From Roseovarius halotolerans (lineage in GTDB: Bacteria; Pseudomonadota; Alphaproteobacteria; Rhodobacterales; Rhodobacteraceae): 64,000 bases of DNA. Below are positions 34,386 to 43,307 of this stretch, one piece after another (the first letter of the stretch is position 1; every line of letters begins with the position of its first letter). Position numbers and translations under genes: made by a program. The notes under the pieces are model-generated. The model had not been told where the DNA came from. It searched no databases and worked only from the letters and a program-made list of their open reading frames with translations. The stretch is from NCBI RefSeq assembly GCF_900172255.1, contig NZ_FWFU01000001.1, positions 434,001 to 498,000 of the forward strand. Direction: 5' to 3'.

Positions 34386-35072
34386 TCAGCCCTCGGTCAG
34401 GGCGGGAATGGCGCTCAGGTCCTCAAGCACGTGATGCGGCCGCCCCGGCAGCCGGTCCATCGGCGCGCCGGTGCGGTTCACCCAGGCCGCGATGAACCCA
34501 TAGGCCGCCGCCGCGCAGGCATCCCAGCCATTGGAGGACACGAACAGCACCTCCGAGATGTCGCAGCAGAACCGCTCGCTCACCATGTCGTAGACCTGCG
34601 GCGCGGGCTTGAACACGCCGACGCTTTCGACCGACAGCACATCATCTAGATGCGCGCCGATCCCCGCCGATGCCACCGCATCCGACAGCATTCCCGGCGC
34701 GCCGTTCGACAGGATCGCCGTCGCCATGCCCTGCGCCTTGACTGCCTCGAGCATAGGGGGAACCTCGGGATAGGGATCAAGCTCGCGGTAGAGCATCAGC
34801 AGCCGCTCGCGCAGCTCGTCGTCGCCGTCAAGCCCTTCGGCTTCCAGCGCCCAGTCAAGCCCGTCCTGGGTGACGTTCCAGAAATCGGTATGCGCGCCCA
34901 TCGCGGCGCGCAGCCATGTGTATTGCAATTGCTTGCGGCGCCAGTTCTCAGAAAGACTGGGCCAGTGCTTGGCGAATTCTTCGCGCCCCGGCTCCTCTGC
35001 GACGGTCCGCGCGGCGGCGGAAACGTCGAACAGTGTGCCATAGGCGTCGAATATGCATGTTGTGATCGGCAT
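34386..35072 (-). CDS. Haloacid dehalogenase type II (L-2-haloacid dehalogenase-like)
   Basis: 228 residues from ATG 35072; the frame extends upstream without coding signal. HAD motifs: nucleophile Asp in IFDAYGTLFDV, LSNGAPGML (motif II), Lys in VGVFKPAPQVYD and the SSNGWDACAAAAYG motif that is characteristic of (S)-2-haloacid dehalogenases. These replace halide by hydroxyl on 2-haloalkanoates. In marine bacteria many such genes occur without proven dehalogenation, so I call activity with care. First gene of the unit that continues with the hydrolase and the PLP enzyme. Confidence 0.87.
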   Translation of the reverse strand: MPITTCIFDAYGTLFDVSAAARTVAEEPGREEFAKHWPSLSENWRRKQLQYTWLRAAMGAHTDFWNVTQDGLDWALEAEGLDGDDELRERLLMLYRELDPYPEVPPMLEAVKAQGMATAILSNGAPGMLSDAVASAGIGAHLDDVLSVESVGVFKPAPQVYDMVSERFCCDISEVLFVSSNGWDACAAAAYGFIAAWVNRTGAPMDRLPGRPHHVLEDLSAIPALTEG

Positions 35073-35314
35073 GGGTCCTCCGGGTGGTCTGAACACGACA
35101 CTGGCACGGATCGCCCGGCACCGAAAGCCCCGCCCGCGCGCTGCAGCGCCCATCGGCAGGCCGCCGCGTCCCCGCTGCGCCCCGGTCGACAGGCGTTCAG
35201 CGCAGTCGGTTTGCAATCCCTCGAGTGAATCACTAAATTGTTCTTCGACACGCACAAGCACCCGCGCGGGACGCGGCCTTGCAAATTCACTCCACGACAG
35301 ATTGGAAAAGACGC

Positions 35315-35743
35315 ATGACGCAAGTCAAAGAGGGCGATACCGTCCGCATTCACTATACCGGCACGCTGACAGACGGCGCGACCTTCGACAGCAGCGAAGG
35401 GCGTGACCCGCTGGAATTCCAGGTCGGTTCCGGCCAGATCATCCCCGGCCTCGACCAGGCGCTGCCCGGCATGGCTGTGGGCGACAAGAAAACCGTCGAA
35501 GTGCCCGCCGACCAGGCCTATGGCCAGCCCGACCCGAGCGCCCAGCAGGCGGTGCCGCGCGCCGACATCCCCGAGGATATCCCGCTTGATCTGGGCACCC
35601 AACTGCAGGTGCAGACACCGCAGGGGCAGGTGATGCCCGTGACCGTGGTCGAAGTGACCGACGAGCAGGTGACGCTTGACGCCAACCATCCGCTGGCGGG
35701 CAAGGATCTGACCTTCGCCATCGAACTGGTTGATATTTCCTGA
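35315..35743 (+). CDS. FKBP-type peptidyl-prolyl cis-trans isomerase (SlyD-like)
   Basis: 142 residues from ATG 35315. It begins with the FKBP strand VKEGDTVRIHYTGTL and has DGATFDSSEGRDPLEFQVG and GLDQALPGMAVGDKKTV. An insert-in-flap segment rich in Pro, Asp and Gln follows (about 70-120), the arrangement of SlyD. The metal-binding His-rich tail of E. coli SlyD is absent. No signal peptide, so it is a cytoplasmic folding helper. A strong GC hairpin lies downstream. Confidence 0.92.
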   Translation: MTQVKEGDTVRIHYTGTLTDGATFDSSEGRDPLEFQVGSGQIIPGLDQALPGMAVGDKKTVEVPADQAYGQPDPSAQQAVPRADIPEDIPLDLGTQLQVQTPQGQVMPVTVVEVTDEQVTLDANHPLAGKDLTFAIELVDIS

Positions 35744-35785
35744 CCGGCGCGCGGTCGCTCCGGCGATCGCAGAGCTGTATTATCC

Positions 35786-35817
35786 GGGCGCGCGCAGGGG
35801 TACTTGCGCGCGCCCTT
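35786..35817 (+). terminator. GC-rich hairpin after the FKBP gene, probable terminator
   Basis: GGGCGCGCGC (35786-35795) pairs perfectly with GCGCGCGCCC (35806-35815), loop of 10, followed by TTGCTTTG. The T tract is short, so efficiency is uncertain. Confidence 0.55.
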
Positions 35818-35919
35818 GCTTTGCGAAGGGGCAGGGCAGGCGCGCGCCCCCCGTGCAAGTCGCTGGCGCATTGGCATCGGCCCGCGCTAGGCTGGCGTCG
35901 CAATTGACGGAGCCCGCCG

Positions 35920-36531
35920 ATGACCTCGCCCACCGAAAAGCTGCTCGCCCGGATTCGTGACCTCCAGGGCGAACTGGACGCCGAATTCCACCGCCGCCGT
36001 GCCGAATTCAGCTATCAGCTGGAAAATGGCCGCGTGGTGTTCGAGACCGAGATCCGCCGCCGCCACCGCGCGCTGCGTGTGGGCCTCGGCACGTTCCTGC
36101 GCCAGACCCGGCCGATGGTGGTTCTTACCGCCCCGGTGATCTATTCGCTGATCCTGCCCTTCGCGCTGCTCGATCTCTTCGCGACGCTCTATCAGGCGGT
36201 CTGCTTTCCGGTCTATCGCATCGAGAAGGTCCGGCGCGCCGATTTCATCCGCATCGACCGCCACCACCTGGCCTATCTCAATGCGCTTCAGAAATTGAAC
36301 TGCGTCTATTGCGGCTATTGCAACGGGCTGATCGGCTACGTGCAGGAGATCGCCGGGCGCACCGAAGCCTATTGGTGCCCGATCAAACACGCCGCCCGGA
36401 CCGGCGCGATGCATGCCTATTATGCCCAGTTCGTGGATTACGGCGATGCCGAAGGCTTCGGCCCCGGCCTCAGCGCCGCGCGCACCCGCATCACCCGCCC
36501 CGGCCTCTCCGGCATCGACCCCGACACCTGA
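35920..36531 (+). CDS. Conserved membrane-associated hypothetical protein with Cys cluster
   Basis: 203 residues. A charged helical N-terminus (1-60) is followed by one long hydrophobic stretch (about 64-100, APVIYSLILPFALLDL) that could form one or two membrane spans. Then comes the conserved motif NCVYCGYCNGLIGYVQEI and, later, YWCPIKHA. The three Cys at three-residue spacing plus the later Cys/His pair suggest a metal or redox site on the cytoplasmic face. I know similar proteins from Rhodobacteraceae only as hypothetical. It stands alone, convergent with the quinone oxidoreductase gene; a run of 10 G (36534-36543) separates them. Confidence 0.8.
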   Translation: MTSPTEKLLARIRDLQGELDAEFHRRRAEFSYQLENGRVVFETEIRRRHRALRVGLGTFLRQTRPMVVLTAPVIYSLILPFALLDLFATLYQAVCFPVYRIEKVRRADFIRIDRHHLAYLNALQKLNCVYCGYCNGLIGYVQEIAGRTEAYWCPIKHAARTGAMHAYYAQFVDYGDAEGFGPGLSAARTRITRPGLSGIDPDT

Positions 36532-36565
36532 GCGGGGGGGGGGCTTGGGACGTGCCGCCAGCCCT

Positions 36566-37555
36566 TCAGCCGATATCCAGCAGCACCGCGCCGGCGCGTC
36601 CGGGCGTCATCACCGCATCCTGCGCGGCGGCGCAATCGGCCAGCGGGTAGCGTGCTGCGATGGCGGGCTTCAGCGCGCCGTCGCTCAGCGCCGCGTGCAG
36701 TTTTGCGATGGCTGCCTCGCGCGCGGCGTCGGGCAGGATGTAGATCAGCGTGATGTCGATCTTGAGCGCCTTGAAAAGGAAGGGGCCGAAGGGCAGGGTG
36801 GGCGTCATGTCCTTGCCCGAGCCATAGGCCGCGATGGTGCCCAGCGGCGCCATGACCTCCGCCAGCAGCGCGGCGTTCTGCCCGAACTCGACCTCGATGG
36901 CGCGGTCCACCCCGCGCCCGCCGCTTGCCTCCATGATCTGTTCGCCGAGCGCCGGGTCCCGGTAATCGAAAACGTGATCGGCGCCCGCGTCGCGCACCCG
37001 TCCGGCTGCATCGGGCGATGCGGTGGCGATCACCCGCGCGCCGCCCCAGCGCGCCAGTTGCACGGCGTTGTGCCCGACCGCGCCCGCACCCCCGGAAATC
37101 AGCAGGGTCTGTCCGTCGACCGGCCCGCCCCCGAACACGGTCTGGCAGGCGGTCAGCCCCGGAATGCCCAGCGTCGCGCCGGTCTCCAGGTCGATCCCCT
37201 CGGGCAGCGGTACGGCCTGATCCTGCGGCAGGGCGATGGCCTCGGCGGCGGTGCCGAAGGCGCGTTTCCACTGGCCGTTCCATATCCAGACCCGCTGGCC
37301 GATGCGGTGCGCATCGACGCCTTCGCCGACGGCCTCGATCACGCCCGCGCCATCGGAATGGGGAATGATTCGGTCATGGTCGGGGCGGGTGACACCGGGG
37401 CGGCTTCCGGCGCGGGCCTTCGCGTCCGAGGGGTTCACCCCTGACCAGCGCAGCCGCACCAGCACCTCGCCCGCGCCGGGCGCGGGGGTGTCGATATCGC
37501 CGATTTCAAGAACATCGGCCGCCGGGCCGAACCGCGCATAGCTTGCCGCTCGCAT
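36566..37555 (-). CDS. NADPH:quinone oxidoreductase-like (zinc-free MDR family)
   Basis: 329 residues. It has a medium-chain reductase fold without zinc ligands. The catalytic-domain start is typical of QOR (VLEIGDIDTPAPGAGEVLV, WSGVNPSDAKAR). The NADP-binding motif is SGGAGAVGHNAVQLA, the AGAVG form seen in quinone reductases. GGAGAACAG precedes ATG 37555. It reduces quinones or alkenals in the cytoplasm. It stands upstream of irr on the same strand order but separated by 54 bases; no clear partner. Confidence 0.9.
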   Translation of the reverse strand: MRAASYARFGPAADVLEIGDIDTPAPGAGEVLVRLRWSGVNPSDAKARAGSRPGVTRPDHDRIIPHSDGAGVIEAVGEGVDAHRIGQRVWIWNGQWKRAFGTAAEAIALPQDQAVPLPEGIDLETGATLGIPGLTACQTVFGGGPVDGQTLLISGGAGAVGHNAVQLARWGGARVIATASPDAAGRVRDAGADHVFDYRDPALGEQIMEASGGRGVDRAIEVEFGQNAALLAEVMAPLGTIAAYGSGKDMTPTLPFGPFLFKALKIDITLIYILPDAAREAAIAKLHAALSDGALKPAIAARYPLADCAAAQDAVMTPGRAGAVLLDIG

Positions 37556-37609
37556 CGCTGTTCTCCATGAATGGTTCGCCGGGGCAGGCCGCCCCGCGCG
37601 GGCGCTGCT

Positions 37610-38026
37610 TCAGGTCCGGCGCAGGCGGATCACCACGTCCACGCTCGAGATCTCGGCACCCTCGGGCGCCTTTGGCAGGCGCGCGATCTCCAGCTCCTCG
37701 GAGGGGGCGTCGGACAGGCGCTGCTCGTCTTCCCAATAGAAATGGGGGTGGTCATGGGTATTGGTGTCGAAATAGCTCTTCGATCCGTCCACCGTAACTT
37801 CCTGGATCAGCCCCGCATCCGAAAAGGCGCGCAGCGTGTTGTAGACGGTCGCCAGCGACACACTGTCGCCGCGCTTGCGGGCTTCCTCGAACAGGCTTTC
37901 GGCGGTGACATGGCGATGTTGCCCGTCGCCCACCAGCATCGTCGCCAGCGCGACGCGCTGCCGCGTGGGCCGCATGCCCGCCTGGGCCAGCCACTCGGTT
38001 CCACGGGTCGTTGCTTGCAGGTCCAT
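37610..38026 (-). CDS. irr: Fur-family iron response regulator Irr
   Basis: 138 residues from ATG 38026. Fur fold: winged helix-turn-helix (1-85, RPTRQRVALATMLVGDGQHR and SLATVYNTLRAF) and a dimer domain with the HDHPHFYW His-rich motif characteristic of Irr and Fur. Irr in alphaproteobacteria senses iron through heme and controls iron-dependent genes. It is divergent from fabA with 176 bp between them, an arrangement I know from other Rhodobacteraceae. The C-terminal region lacks the classical extra Cys pairs of zinc-bound Fur, supporting Irr. Confidence 0.88.
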   Translation of the reverse strand: MDLQATTRGTEWLAQAGMRPTRQRVALATMLVGDGQHRHVTAESLFEEARKRGDSVSLATVYNTLRAFSDAGLIQEVTVDGSKSYFDTNTHDHPHFYWEDEQRLSDAPSEELEIARLPKAPEGAEISSVDVVIRLRRT

Positions 38027-38202
38027 TTTCGCCTCTGTTGCGTGGGTCACTGGGCAATATAGGGCCGCGACCCCCATGATTTCAAACAAAATCCGCAGCC
38101 GCCCGGCGGGGCCGCGCCATGCCGACAGGCTTGCAAGGCCCTTTCGGGCGGTGATACAGGGTTTCCCAACCGATACGCAAAGTCACGAAAGGGCCCGTCT
38201 GC

Positions 38203-38712
38203 ATGGCCGACTACCCGAGCAGCTTCGACAAGGATGACCTGCTGAAATGCGCACGGGGCGAACTGTTCGGCCCCGGCAATGCGCAGCTTCCCGAACCCCC
38301 GATGCTGATGATGGACCGCATCACCGATATCAGCGGCGATGGCGGCCCGCATGGCAAGGGCCATGTCGTGGCCGAGTTCGACATCCATCCTGACCTGTGG
38401 TTCTTCGAATGCCACTTCCCCGGCAACCCGATCATGCCCGGCTGCCTCGGCCTTGACGGGCTCTGGCAGTTGACCGGCTTCAACCTCGGCTGGCGCGGCT
38501 GGCAGGGGCGCGGCTATGCGCTGGGCGTGGGCGAGGTCAAGCTGACCGGCATGGTCCGCCCCGACCGCAAGATGCTGACCTATTACGTGGATTTCACGAA
38601 AGCGGTGCAGACAAGACGCCTGACCATGGGTGTCGCCGACGGGCGTGTCGAAGCCGACGGAGAGGTGATATATCAGGTGAAGGACATGAAAGTCGCGCTC
38701 AGCGAAAGCTGA
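38203..38712 (+). CDS. fabA: 3-hydroxydecanoyl-ACP dehydratase/isomerase
   Basis: 169 residues. FabA dehydrates 3-hydroxydecanoyl-ACP and isomerises the trans-2 to the cis-3 double bond, the entry to unsaturated fatty acids. The hot-dog fold signature with catalytic His is [19 protein letters not shown]; the second catalytic residue (Asp) lies in the same stretch. Length matches the family. It is first in a fabA-fabB-fabI operon (30 and 6 bp gaps) and divergent from irr. Confidence 0.95.
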   Translation: MADYPSSFDKDDLLKCARGELFGPGNAQLPEPPMLMMDRITDISGDGGPHGKGHVVAEFDIHPDLWFFECHFPGNPIMPGCLGLDGLWQLTGFNLGWRGWQGRGYALGVGEVKLTGMVRPDRKMLTYYVDFTKAVQTRRLTMGVADGRVEADGEVIYQVKDMKVALSES

Positions 38713-38742
38713 ATCCACCGCAAATCTAAGGAGAAGCCCAAC

Positions 38743-39972
38743 ATGCGTCGCGTCGTCGTCACGGGTCTCGGAATCGTCTCGTCCATCGGCAACAATGCCC
38801 AGGAAGTGCTTGCCGCGTTGAAATCCGGCACCTCCGGCATCGTCGCCAGCGAGGAAATGAAAGAGCATGGCTTTCGCTCGCAGGTCGCGGGCACGCTGAA
38901 ACTGGATGTCAGCGAACACGTTGACAAGCGCACGCTGCGCTTCATGGGGCCGGGCGCGGCCTATGCCCATATCGCGATGGGCCAGGCGATCGCGGATGCC
39001 GGGCTCGAGGAAAGCGACATCGTCAACCCGCGCACCGGCCTCGTGGCCGGGTCGGGCGGGCCGTCCACCTCTGCCATGCTGGCCGCGCATCAGACTGTGC
39101 TGGAAAAGGGCAGCCCCAAGCGGATCGGCCCCTTCGCCGTGCCCAAATGCATGAGCTCGACCATCTCGGCCAATCTCAGCACCGCCTACAAGATCAAGGG
39201 TATCAACTATTCCATCACCTCGGCCTGCTCGACCTCGCTGCATTGCATCGGCAATGCCGCCGAGCAGATCATGATGGGCAAGCAGGACGTGATGTTCGCG
39301 GGCGGCGGCGAGGAGCTCGACTGGACGCTATCATGCCTCTTCGACGCGATGGGCGCGATGAGCAGCAAGTTCAACGATTCGCCCGCGCGTGCCTCACGCG
39401 CCTTTGACGCCGACCGTGACGGCTTCGTGATCTCGGGCGGCGGCGGCATCGTCGTGCTCGAGGATCTCGATCACGCACTGGCGCGCGGCGCGCGCATCTA
39501 TGCCGAGGTCACCGGCTATGCCGCCACCTCGGACGGTCATGACATGGTCGCGCCCTCCGGCGAGGGCGGCGAACGCGCCATGCGCCTCGCCCTCCAGACC
39601 CTGCCCGAAGACCGCAAGGTTGGCTATATCAATGCCCATGGCACCTCGACGCCCGTCGGCGATGTCGGCGAGGTCGAGGCCGTGCGCCGCATCTTCGGCG
39701 AGGGCAACACGCCGCCGATCAGCTCGACCAAGTCGATGACCGGCCACAGCCAGGGCGCCACCGGCGCACAGGAGGCGATCTATTGCCTGCTCGCGCTGGA
39801 AAACGACTTCATCATTCCCTCCATCAATGTCGAAACGCTCGATCCCGCCATCCATGACGGCGAAATCGCCACCGCGCGCGTTGACGATGCCGGGCTCGAT
39901 ACGGTGATGACCAACAGCTTCGGCTTTGGCGGCACCAATGGATCAATGCTTCTCAGCAAATACCGTGGGTAA
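38743..39972 (+). CDS. fabB: 3-oxoacyl-ACP synthase I
   Basis: 409 residues. It elongates acyl-ACP, including the cis-3 product of FabA. The catalytic triad is visible: Cys in SACSTSLHC, His in NAHGTSTPVGD and His in MTGHSQGATGAQ, with the Lys in SSTKSMT. GGAGAAG precedes ATG 38743. The fabA-fabB pairing defines the anaerobic-type unsaturated fatty acid pathway. Cytoplasmic. Confidence 0.95.
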   Translation: MRRVVVTGLGIVSSIGNNAQEVLAALKSGTSGIVASEEMKEHGFRSQVAGTLKLDVSEHVDKRTLRFMGPGAAYAHIAMGQAIADAGLEESDIVNPRTGLVAGSGGPSTSAMLAAHQTVLEKGSPKRIGPFAVPKCMSSTISANLSTAYKIKGINYSITSACSTSLHCIGNAAEQIMMGKQDVMFAGGGEELDWTLSCLFDAMGAMSSKFNDSPARASRAFDADRDGFVISGGGGIVVLEDLDHALARGARIYAEVTGYAATSDGHDMVAPSGEGGERAMRLALQTLPEDRKVGYINAHGTSTPVGDVGEVEAVRRIFGEGNTPPISSTKSMTGHSQGATGAQEAIYCLLALENDFIIPSINVETLDPAIHDGEIATARVDDAGLDTVMTNSFGFGGTNGSMLLSKYRG

Positions 39973-39978
39973 ATCGAC

Positions 39979-40770
39979 ATGAGCAATTCGATGCAAGGCA
40001 AGCGCGGCCTCATCATGGGGGTGGCCAATGACCGCTCCATCGCCTGGGGAATCGCCCGTGCGATGCACGAGGCGGGGGCGCAGCTGGCCTTCTCCTACCA
40101 GGGCGACAACTTTGGCAAACGCGTGCAGCCGCTGGCCGAGAGCCTTGGGTCGGACATCCTGCTGGATGTGGACGTGACCGATGACGACTCGCTCGATGCG
40201 GCCTTCGCGCAGCTGGCCGAGACTTGGCCCACGATAGATTTCCTGGTCCACGCCATCGCCTATTCGGACAAGTCCGAACTGACCGGCCGTTTCATCAACA
40301 CCAGCCGCAAGAACTTCAAGCACTCGATGGAGATTTCCGCCTACTCCTTCATCGACGTGGCGCGCCGCGCCTATCCGATGATGAAGGAAAACGGCGGCAC
40401 GCTGCTGACCATGACCTATCAGGGCTCCAACAAGGTCGTGCCGAATTACAACGTCATGGGTGTGGCCAAGGCCGCGCTTGAATCGGCGACCCGCTACCTT
40501 GCCAACGATCTCGGCCCCGATGGTATCCGCGTCAATGCCATCTCCCCCGGCCCGATGAAGACGCTGGCGGGCGCGGCCATCGGCGGCGCGCGGCGCACCT
40601 ACAAGCATACCGACCTCAACGCCCCGATGCGCGCCAATGCAACGCTCGAGGCGATCGGCGGCACGGCGGTCTACCTCGCCTCGGATGCGGGCGCCTGCAC
40701 CAGTGGCGAAATCATCCATGTCGATGGCGGCTATCACGTGCTGGGCATGCCCCAGGCCGAGAACCTCTGA
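39979..40770 (+). CDS. fabI: Enoyl-ACP reductase (NADH)
   Basis: 263 residues. It completes each elongation round by reducing enoyl-ACP. SDR-type fold with the FabI nucleotide motif GVANDRSIAWGIA and the catalytic Tyr-x6-Lys in YNVMGVAKA. The substrate loop ISPGPMKTLAGAAI is typical of FabI rather than FabL or FabV. Six bases after fabB. Third and last gene of the operon. Confidence 0.94.
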   Translation: MSNSMQGKRGLIMGVANDRSIAWGIARAMHEAGAQLAFSYQGDNFGKRVQPLAESLGSDILLDVDVTDDDSLDAAFAQLAETWPTIDFLVHAIAYSDKSELTGRFINTSRKNFKHSMEISAYSFIDVARRAYPMMKENGGTLLTMTYQGSNKVVPNYNVMGVAKAALESATRYLANDLGPDGIRVNAISPGPMKTLAGAAIGGARRTYKHTDLNAPMRANATLEAIGGTAVYLASDAGACTSGEIIHVDGGYHVLGMPQAENL

Positions 40771-40887
40771 ACACCGGCCCTTGGCTAAGGCGTATCACCG
40801 TTCCCCTCGCGGGGGTGGTGCGCCCCTGCCGGTCTGGCGTGCCGACCTTCCGGTGATCGTCACCCGACTCTGCCGTGCGGAATATGG

Positions 40888-41424
40888 CTATGGCCGTGCG
40901 CGTTCCATGAACAAGGCTTCCTGGTTTCCATACCGCCCCAGCACCTCGTTGGAGAAGCCGACCTTTCTCGCAACATTCATGGACGCTGAATGGGCCGGGT
41001 CGAACATCGCAGAGAAATGCGTGCAACACAGATTGGCATCGGCCCATTCCATCATCGCGGCCACCGCCTCGGTCGCGTAGCCCTTTCCATGCGCGCTCGC
41101 CTTGAAGACCCAACCGGCTTCCGGCTTTCCATCCAGCGATGGCTCCGTATCCCGATGGTAATCGGCAAGACCGACTTCCCCCAGGAAACCGCCATCGCGT
41201 TTGAGCGTGACAACCCAATACCCGTAGCCCAGATGGTGCCAATGACCCGCATAGCGCAGCAGGCGTGACCACGATTGCTCGGGGGTCGCGGGCTGTCCCG
41301 ATATATGTGCAACAACCTTCGTGTCGGCCCACATCGACGCGCTGTCGGGAAAGTCGCCCACCCGGTGTCCGCGAAGAACCAGGCGCTCGGTTTCGATTGT
41401 CGGCACCAGGGATGCGTGGTCCAT
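40888..41424 (-). CDS. GNAT-family N-acetyltransferase (RimJ/RimL-like)
   Basis: 178 residues. It begins with the TERLVLRGHRVGDF motif common to RimJ/RimL-type acetyltransferases. The acetyl-CoA loop is in the ASAHGKGYATEAV stretch (Gly-Lys-Gly-Tyr-Ala), and the DPAHSASMNVARKVGF segment completes motif B. It transfers an acetyl group to an amine, perhaps a protein N-terminus; the substrate is unknown. It is isolated, with weak ribosome site. Confidence 0.88.
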   Translation of the reverse strand: MDHASLVPTIETERLVLRGHRVGDFPDSASMWADTKVVAHISGQPATPEQSWSRLLRYAGHWHHLGYGYWVVTLKRDGGFLGEVGLADYHRDTEPSLDGKPEAGWVFKASAHGKGYATEAVAAMMEWADANLCCTHFSAMFDPAHSASMNVARKVGFSNEVLGRYGNQEALFMERARP

Positions 41425-41646
41425 CTCATAGACCCCTTGGAACGAAAGTCAGGTTGAAAATCTGCGGTCGGGCACCGCGCATCATGTCTGACGCGCGCAG
41501 GAAATCAAGCGCATGCTCCTCTGGTCACCCGACCTCCTCGGATCGCCGTGCGAAAACGCCCTTTCCTCGGGACGCGCAAACCCAACGCCCGCTTCGCGCC
41601 GGGTTTCCGCCACGGAAATGACACGCCGCGCTGCCATCCCGTAGGG

Positions 41647-41952
41647 ATGCAACGCTACGCGCCACATCCGTCCGAGTCCCGCGAGGAACGCCGCCTCAGG
41701 CGCAGCGCCCGCGCCCGTTCGCTCGCGCGCTGGATGAAACTCGCGCTCTATGCGACCGTGATGGCCGCGATCTGGCAGGAACGGGCGCTTGCCCCGCCGG
41801 TGCATGACCGGATGCAGGCGCTGGCCACACTGGCCGGTGATTACATCGCCCGCTCCGATACCCTCGCGGCCTATCTGCCGCGCAGCGACCGGCTTTCGGC
41901 CTCGGCCGATACCGGCCTTGCCGGGGCTCTGACCAACAAACTTCGCCAATAG
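41647..41952 (+). CDS. Small hypothetical membrane-anchored protein
   Basis: 101 residues from ATG 41647, preceded by GTAGGG. A basic N-terminus (1-30, many Arg) leads to one hydrophobic span (KLALYATVMAAIW) and then an Ala/Asp/Ser-rich periplasmic tail. The positive-inside rule puts the tail outside the cytoplasm. I recognise no family. The frame extends upstream to 41548 but without coding composition. Real but unassigned is my best guess. Confidence 0.5.
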   Translation: MQRYAPHPSESREERRLRRSARARSLARWMKLALYATVMAAIWQERALAPPVHDRMQALATLAGDYIARSDTLAAYLPRSDRLSASADTGLAGALTNKLRQ

Positions 41953-41982
41953 GGCAGGGCGCGTTTACGCGTCCTTCAGGCG

Positions 41983-42426
41983 TCACCTGTGTTCGTCAGG
42001 CACCCAATCCTGGGGCGCGCGGTTCCAGAACCGGTTGGGATTGCCCTCGTCCATGCCGCGCACATGCCGCGTCCGCAGGCAGGGCTGCACAAGGATCACC
42101 GGCTCCTCATAGGGATGCGCGTCATAGATCGCGCGAATGACCTCGCGCGCCGCCGCGCTGTCGCAGGGCAGGAAAAACGACAGTTCCACGCAATCCACCG
42201 TAACCGTGTTCGCCGTCGCCGGATTGCGCCCGCTGCCCAGTGATCTGAACCGCTGAACCCCCGGTGCGCCGGTATAGCTCACGCTGTCATAATCTCCGTA
42301 AACCAGCGCATTCTGCGCACAGACCGCGGCGATGATCTCCTCCGCATGGGCCTCGGGCACCTGCACAAAGACCCGCAGGCCCTCTTCGGTGGTGAATCTC
42401 TCTGAAACGATCTCTGGCAATGTCAT
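41983..42426 (-). CDS. YqfO/CutA-like domain protein (stand-alone NIF3 insert domain)
   Basis: 147 residues. The N-terminal half (FVQVPEAHAEEIIAAV, GDYDSVSYTG) and the AIYDAHPYEEPVILV segment are the hallmarks of the domain inserted in YqfO/NIF3 proteins, related to CutA1 and PII folds. Here it stands alone without the NIF3 metal-binding halves. Function unknown; PII-like ligand sensing is a possibility. It lies on the same strand as the ArsR gene upstream with 68 bases between them. Confidence 0.75.
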   Translation of the reverse strand: MTLPEIVSERFTTEEGLRVFVQVPEAHAEEIIAAVCAQNALVYGDYDSVSYTGAPGVQRFRSLGSGRNPATANTVTVDCVELSFFLPCDSAAAREVIRAIYDAHPYEEPVILVQPCLRTRHVRGMDEGNPNRFWNRAPQDWVPDEHR

Positions 42427-42494
42427 CTCTGTCTCCGGTTGCTGACATGCTCAGCTTGGCACGCCCTGGCGCACCCCGGCGAAAAGACGCTTCG

Positions 42495-43205
42495 CTATCG
42501 GTCGAACTCTTGCTCGAGATCGTCGCGCGACAGCCCGAACCAGCGCCCGAAGGCATCGACGCCCGGCGCGGTGACGATCAGTGCGCGGCTGGCCCTGCGC
42601 CGCTCGAGCCAGCCCATCGCCAGCGCCTTCTGCATGATCGCGATCGCCAGCGGCCCGGATATATGATGCCGCCGCTCGCTCCAATCGAGGCACAGCCGCG
42701 CCACCGGCTGCGCGCCTCTTCGGGGTGCAACATCCAGCCCCAGTTCCCTGACGAACCCGCCGTATCGCGCGCCGGGGCGCAGCGCCTCGCTCTCGCCCTC
42801 GTGTTCCAGCACCTGCATCGCGCAAAGCCGCTCGGCGATCTGTACGCCCAGCCGCCCGGCCAGATGGTTGTAACAACTGCGCGCGCGCCGCGTGTCATCG
42901 CCCTTCGGCCCGGTCCGCGCCAGGTGATCCCTCGGCGACAGGGTCGCCAGCGCCTCCAGAACCTCGGCGACCTCGGCGCTGGCAATGCGGTAATAGACAT
43001 GGCGCCCGCTGCGCAGCGATGTCGTCAGCCCCGCACCGCCCAACCGGCCGAGATGCGCGCTCGCGGTCTGCGCCGTGATCCCGGCGGCACTGGCCAGCTC
43101 CTTGTTCGTAAAGGCGCGCCCGTCCATCAATTCGCACAGGATACGCGCGCGGCTGGGATCGCCCAGCGCCGCGCCGATGATGTCCAGTCTGGGTTCGCTC
43201 GTCAT
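42495..43205 (-). CDS. ArsR-family helix-turn-helix regulator, extended
   Basis: 236 residues, about twice the length of plain ArsR proteins. The winged helix-turn-helix covers about 5-90 (ALGDPSRARILCELMDG, ELASAAGITAQTASAHLGRL, GRHVYYRIAS). The C-terminal 140 residues form an additional domain with several Cys and His (LCLDWSERRHHISG) but no classical metal motif. It could sense a small metabolite. It belongs to the longer group often annotated as ArsR regulators in Rhodobacteraceae. No obvious target next to it. Confidence 0.82.
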   Translation of the reverse strand: MTSEPRLDIIGAALGDPSRARILCELMDGRAFTNKELASAAGITAQTASAHLGRLGGAGLTTSLRSGRHVYYRIASAEVAEVLEALATLSPRDHLARTGPKGDDTRRARSCYNHLAGRLGVQIAERLCAMQVLEHEGESEALRPGARYGGFVRELGLDVAPRRGAQPVARLCLDWSERRHHISGPLAIAIMQKALAMGWLERRRASRALIVTAPGVDAFGRWFGLSRDDLEQEFDR

Positions 43206-43307
43206 GCCGCCAGCCTAGCGCCATTCGCCCCCACCGCCCAGCATCAACGCTTCGGTCACGGGCGAAACGTCTGGCAGGGGCTCGGGAGTCACCGGCAGGC
43301 TGTCACC

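Noticed and set aside
36534..36543. Run of ten G between convergent genes, possible phase-variable tract
   Set aside because: Lies outside any coding frame and after both stop codons, so slippage would not switch a gene; may also be a sequencing-sensitive spot.
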